From NCBI RefSeq assembly GCF_002994745.2, contig NC_037091.1, positions 54,917,612 to 54,981,611 of the forward strand: a stretch of 64,000 bases of DNA. The letters run 5' to 3'. Of this stretch, positions 60,661 to 64,000 are shown piece by piece. The stretch's first letter is position 1. Each line of letters opens with the position of its first letter. The notes under the pieces are model-generated. The model saw only the letters and a program-made list of their open reading frames with translations. It made no database searches and was not told the origin of the DNA. The translations under genes and the position numbers were made by a program. The stretch is from Rosa chinensis. Its lineage: Eukaryota > Streptophyta > Magnoliopsida > Rosales > Rosaceae.

Positions 60661-62579
60661 ATTGTGACCAAGAAATCACGGCTGGTTTGCAGCTACAGCT
60701 ATTCTCTCTCTATCAAATCTCTCTCACAAATTAGTAAAAGCATTGAACTGAAAATTCATATTAAGCTAGCTACTGTATGTAGTACGTAAGCATTATTGGT
60801 CGGTATGCATACAAAATATTATTGCCATGCTGTTAGTTTGTGCTCTATGAAAAAAGCTGACTGAAATTCCTTTATGCTTTTAGTTGGTGATATAGCCAGG
60901 ATGGGATGATGATGAAAGATTAATTATTGATCACTTTACCACAGTTCCACTACGATGTCTCCGTGTCTGTGTGGGATTGTTTCATCATTATATAAAAAGA
61001 AACTGCAACAAATAGCTTTGAACAAACCAGATCCCAGTCAGACTCGGATCTCTTTTTATTAGGTAATTAATTTCTAAAGCTGAAAACAAAAGGAAAAACA
61101 AAAAGAACAAAACCGCCAACAAAACCAATGCTTCATAGGGAAGAACGTATCACATGTTCTACACATATAGTCGTTTAATTCTGATAAGTAGAAAAGAAAA
61201 TATGATCTTCCCAACTAAATTTCCTAAAGCCATGCATCCACAGTATCTCCCTCACACAGTTTGCAAGATGTGGTTTAAGCATAAAGAATATCTATCTACC
61301 TCAATTTCGAATAAGAAAATAAACAACCTAATATAAGTGATTTCAGCAAAGAATAAAGGGTTTGTCTCCTATGATGATCAATCGTGTAAAATCAACCTTA
61401 AAAAGCAATCTACAAAACTCATTATTGTGATTTGTGACCACATCATGTTCAGACTTCCATAGCCTAATTAATCAAAGAGATTTCCACTAAGACAAGCTGT
61501 TTTTCTTTTGAATCAAAAGAAGCCCAACCTTTGATATCTGATCCCTAAATGTTTTGAACCAAACCCAAGTCAATGAATACACCATAGATTTGATTCCAGA
61601 AAGAAAAAAAAATGCCATGAGTACGAATCAAAAAAAAAAAAAATCTGAAAGAGTAAGGTAAAGAGAGCAAGCTGAACCTTTCAGTGACGAGAATCCACGA
61701 ATTGAAGGAGATCACCAGCGACGAGCTAAAGAAGAAGGCGCAGGGGAAGGCCCGGCGAGGATCCACGACGACCTGAAGAAGATGACGCAGAGGAAGGCGG
61801 CGACAATCCACGACAAGCTGAAGAAGAAGGCGTAAAGGAAGGCGGCGACAATCCACGAATTGAAGGAGGTCGCGATGAGTTGAGGAAGAAGGCGATCTGA
61901 GAGTCCAAACACCGAAGAAGGAGGAGGAGGAGACGCGGAATGAGACGTCTGCCTCGCGATAGAGAAAAGCCCCATCTGTTTCAATGTAATTTTCTGAAAA
62001 GGAGGAGGACAAAATTAGCAGTTAGATAAATTTCATTAAACTGTTTACTGTTGATGCTCCGTGTTTTCCCAAAGCCATTTTTCAAAAGCTACAAATTGTA
62101 GCTTCTCAAATTCAGCTGTGAGGAGAAGCGCTTATGTCCCAAAGCAGCTATTGCATATTTTACCAAACACTATATTCTTGACCCCAAAGCGAAAGCAGCC
62201 CCAAAAGCACCTCAAGAATCAATCCCAAACTAAGCCTAAATTTGCCCCTCTCTTTAGCCTTTTGGCCCTCAATTTTAATACTTTGGCCCTAAGTTGTTTG
62301 GGTTGGAGACCAAAATGGCTAAAAAATTGGCTTTTAGTCCTTTATGTAGTTGGGTTGGAGATGGTCTTAGTACCTAGAGCCGTTAGCTCCGTTACGGCGT
62401 CTTCTAGCTGACAATTTTTTAAGGGCACATTTGTCCTTTCGTATCTTAATTAACTTTTTTTTTTTTTATCTATGCATTTTTCCCCCCTCTCCCTGCTCGC
62501 CGCCTCAGCCACCGCCTTTTCCTATTCCTCTCTCTCTCTCTCTCTCTCTCAGCCTAAACACTTGGAACTGTTGGACTTC

Positions 62580-62901
62580 GATTTTCTCTCACTGCACAAC
62601 CTCACCAAACCAGTCATGGGTCTCTCCTTCTTCTTCTTACCATGACATAAAGCCAAAGCCTTTGAAGCCCTGCTTCATCTTCTTCAGACCCAAATTTTTG
62701 TTCTCTCTGAATTTCTGTAACTTTCACGCCAAATTTCGTGTCTTGGCAACCACGCTCGCCGAAACCACCAACCGGAAAACTGCGGACAAGAATGTGAAGA
62801 TTTCCGAACTCTGTGAATTGGGTAACTTGAAAAAGGCAGTGGAAATGGTGTGCGGGTCTGAAAAATTAAAGCTGACCCAATACAATGCATCCCTTGATTA
62901 A
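62580..62901 (+). pseudogene. N-terminal relic of a PPR (pentatricopeptide repeat) gene
   Basis: The frame gives a transit-peptide-like serine/phenylalanine-rich start, then TADKNVKISELCELGNLKKA followed by VEMVCGSEKLKL, the typical first lines of plant PLS-class PPR proteins (DOT4-like). It ends at a stop after about 156 codons of the longest frame and no PPR motifs follow. A truncated gene copy is the best reading; resemblance is by eye only. Confidence 0.5.
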
Positions 62902-64000
62902 TTAAACCTAGCTCCCAGATTCTAAGAGACCAATCTAAGCAATCATCCTCATTAAATTCATGAAATTCCTAAGGTTTAAGCAAAACCCAATTGAAATCGA
63001 ACCAAACCCATTACAAATTTACAATAGACCCAAGATTCAGAGAAATATTGAAACTTTCATAAACAAAGTCCTGGAGGCCGCCAACCTTCCAGCCACGACG
63101 ATCAAGCCGATGTCGCTCATTCTCTCCCATTCTCTTTTTGCGTTTAGAAAGAAGGTTTTGGAGAACGAATTTCAGCAAGAACAAATCGCTGCACCTAGAA
63201 ACGAAATCCAACGGAAAACCCTAAAAGGAGGAATATACTGAAAAAAGGTTGAGGCTTCGTGGTTCTTTCTCTTATCATCACACGCACAATGTGGTTTGCA
63301 CAGAAGTTTATCAGAAAGCAACAAAGAAATTGGCCACTTTGTTTCTCTGTATGAACAAACACCACTACAATTATAAGCAATTGCCACACACACTATTAGT
63401 GACAAATTTGGGCTAAAGGCCACACATGTGTGTGTCCAAGAGCTATTGCCACGTTACAGCCACTTTTCTTTGGGTCAGTGCCCTGTGGGCCGGTTGCTTT
63501 GGCAAGAATACCCACGCTTCACTCTTTCCGTGACTTGTTTTTCATTTCTGACATGATGGGCCCCATTTCTTTATATAAAATGTTTGGGGCCAAAGTTTTA
63601 GTATTATATTGTTCTAGTATGGCCACACTTATGCTGGGTTCGTGTCTTCATCAATATAAATATTTAAAAAAAAATTGACTAAAATGAATTCTCAATATCT
63701 GAAATTTTTTCTGGTATATATAATGAAAATCCAATATCTGTGTATTGAATATACAACAATAATTTCCTATATTGTAAAAATCAACAAAATAGTTAAATAA
63801 ATCTTTCTATGCAAACTTTAGTACATCAATAGTGTTATACTTCTCTAAATACTAACCAACAAACGAAATGGCTTATGACCTCAACTTCTCCCAGGCTCCA
63901 ACAACAGCTCTAACATGAACTGAAAATTTTGTACATAAGTAGATCTGTAATCTCTACATACCATATACTAATTGACCTTGCCTTAACTTCTCCTTGTCTT
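62902..64000. other. Right edge, no gene recognised
   Basis: AT-rich sequence with short frames on both strands (62960-63241 plus, 63011-63211 minus) that show no family features. It could be the flank of a gene beyond the window. Confidence 0.5.

Larger units (their letters stand above)
59083..62236 (-). mobile_element. Inner PIF/Harbinger element with half a transposase
   Basis: Inverted ends GGCTTCGTTTGGGATTG and GGCTTAGTTTGGGATTG (16 of 17 match) with TAA on both sides (59080-59082 and 62237-62239). The 3.15-kb element contains the 3' part of a Harbinger transposase on the minus strand. The expected upstream exons were not found. The remaining interior holds a 53-bp tandem repeat, an (AT)n tract and a serine/arginine-rich pseudo-frame with short internal repeats (61700-61900). 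Confidence 0.8.
58251..62366. mobile_element. Outer PIF/Harbinger-like element
   Basis: Inverted ends GGCCATCTCCAACCC and GACCATCTCCAACCC (complement), with TTA on both sides (58248-58250 and 62367-62369). Without the inner element (59083-62236) about 960 bp remain, with GGGCTAAAAATAGCCC and TTTGGCCCT words near the ends. It lies inside a still older repeat whose parts are visible at about 58141-58250 and 62367-62450 (GTACCTGA / TTAGTACCTAGAGCCG). Confidence 0.7.

Noticed and set aside
61545..62012. 155-codon minus-strand ORF
   Set aside because: Low-complexity serine/leucine/arginine frame made of short local repeats at the edge of the Harbinger element; no conserved domain.

Overview
This is a stretch of plant nuclear genome, almost certainly a eudicot. 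The evidence is the intron-rich genes with plant-only or plant-type families (CYP78A cytochrome P450, plant TOM20, MAP65), AT-rich intergenic DNA, and a dense load of plant transposons (Mutator-like, hAT, PIF/Harbinger, LINE, Copia, solo LTRs). Nothing prokaryotic or organellar is seen. The style of the repeats would fit Rosaceae, but that is only an impression.

Genic part, about 1-27 kb. A CYP78A gene (minus) runs off the left edge. It is followed by a nest of DNA transposons (3.5-6.8 kb), 4.7 kb with no recognisable gene, then TOM20 (minus, six exons, 11555-13892). An intronless histone-fold gene of the NF-YC13/Dpb3/CHRAC type (plus, 16379-17182) has E2F-type sites and a telo-box upstream. 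A MAP65 gene (minus, 18523-22701) has a rearranged 3' end. An ELMO-domain gene (minus, 24341-26977, nine exons) follows. All exon boundaries given were worked out by hand from splice sites and reading phase, and the phases add up for TOM20, ELMO and the first eight exons of MAP65. MAP65 and ELMO each contain one GC-AG intron.

Transposon part, about 27-62.4 kb. It holds a near-complete hAT element with a broken transposase (27.6-31.8 kb), and a young 10-kb Copia element (32.9-42.9 kb) with 896-bp LTRs. That Copia element has one frame break in its polyprotein and an unusual extra ORF downstream of pol, which is tandemly duplicated. Next come a Harbinger-type element (43.1-43.9 kb), a purple acid phosphatase relic, a SINE-like insert, and a second member of the Mutator-like family of the 3.5-kb nest (44.8-46.2 kb). 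A fold-back element (47.0-58.0 kb) was then split by a LINE, which was itself split by two 2.7-kb solo LTRs. Finally one Harbinger lies inside another (58.3-62.4 kb). Target-site duplications found by eye (9, 8, 5, 3 and 13 bp) support most of these boundaries.

Right edge, 62.4-64 kb: a relic of a PPR-type gene and unassigned AT-rich sequence. The host genes do not form a pathway. The clearest functional reading is that the histone-fold gene is a replication or chromatin factor expressed in S phase. The most useful genome-level reading is the order of nested insertions.
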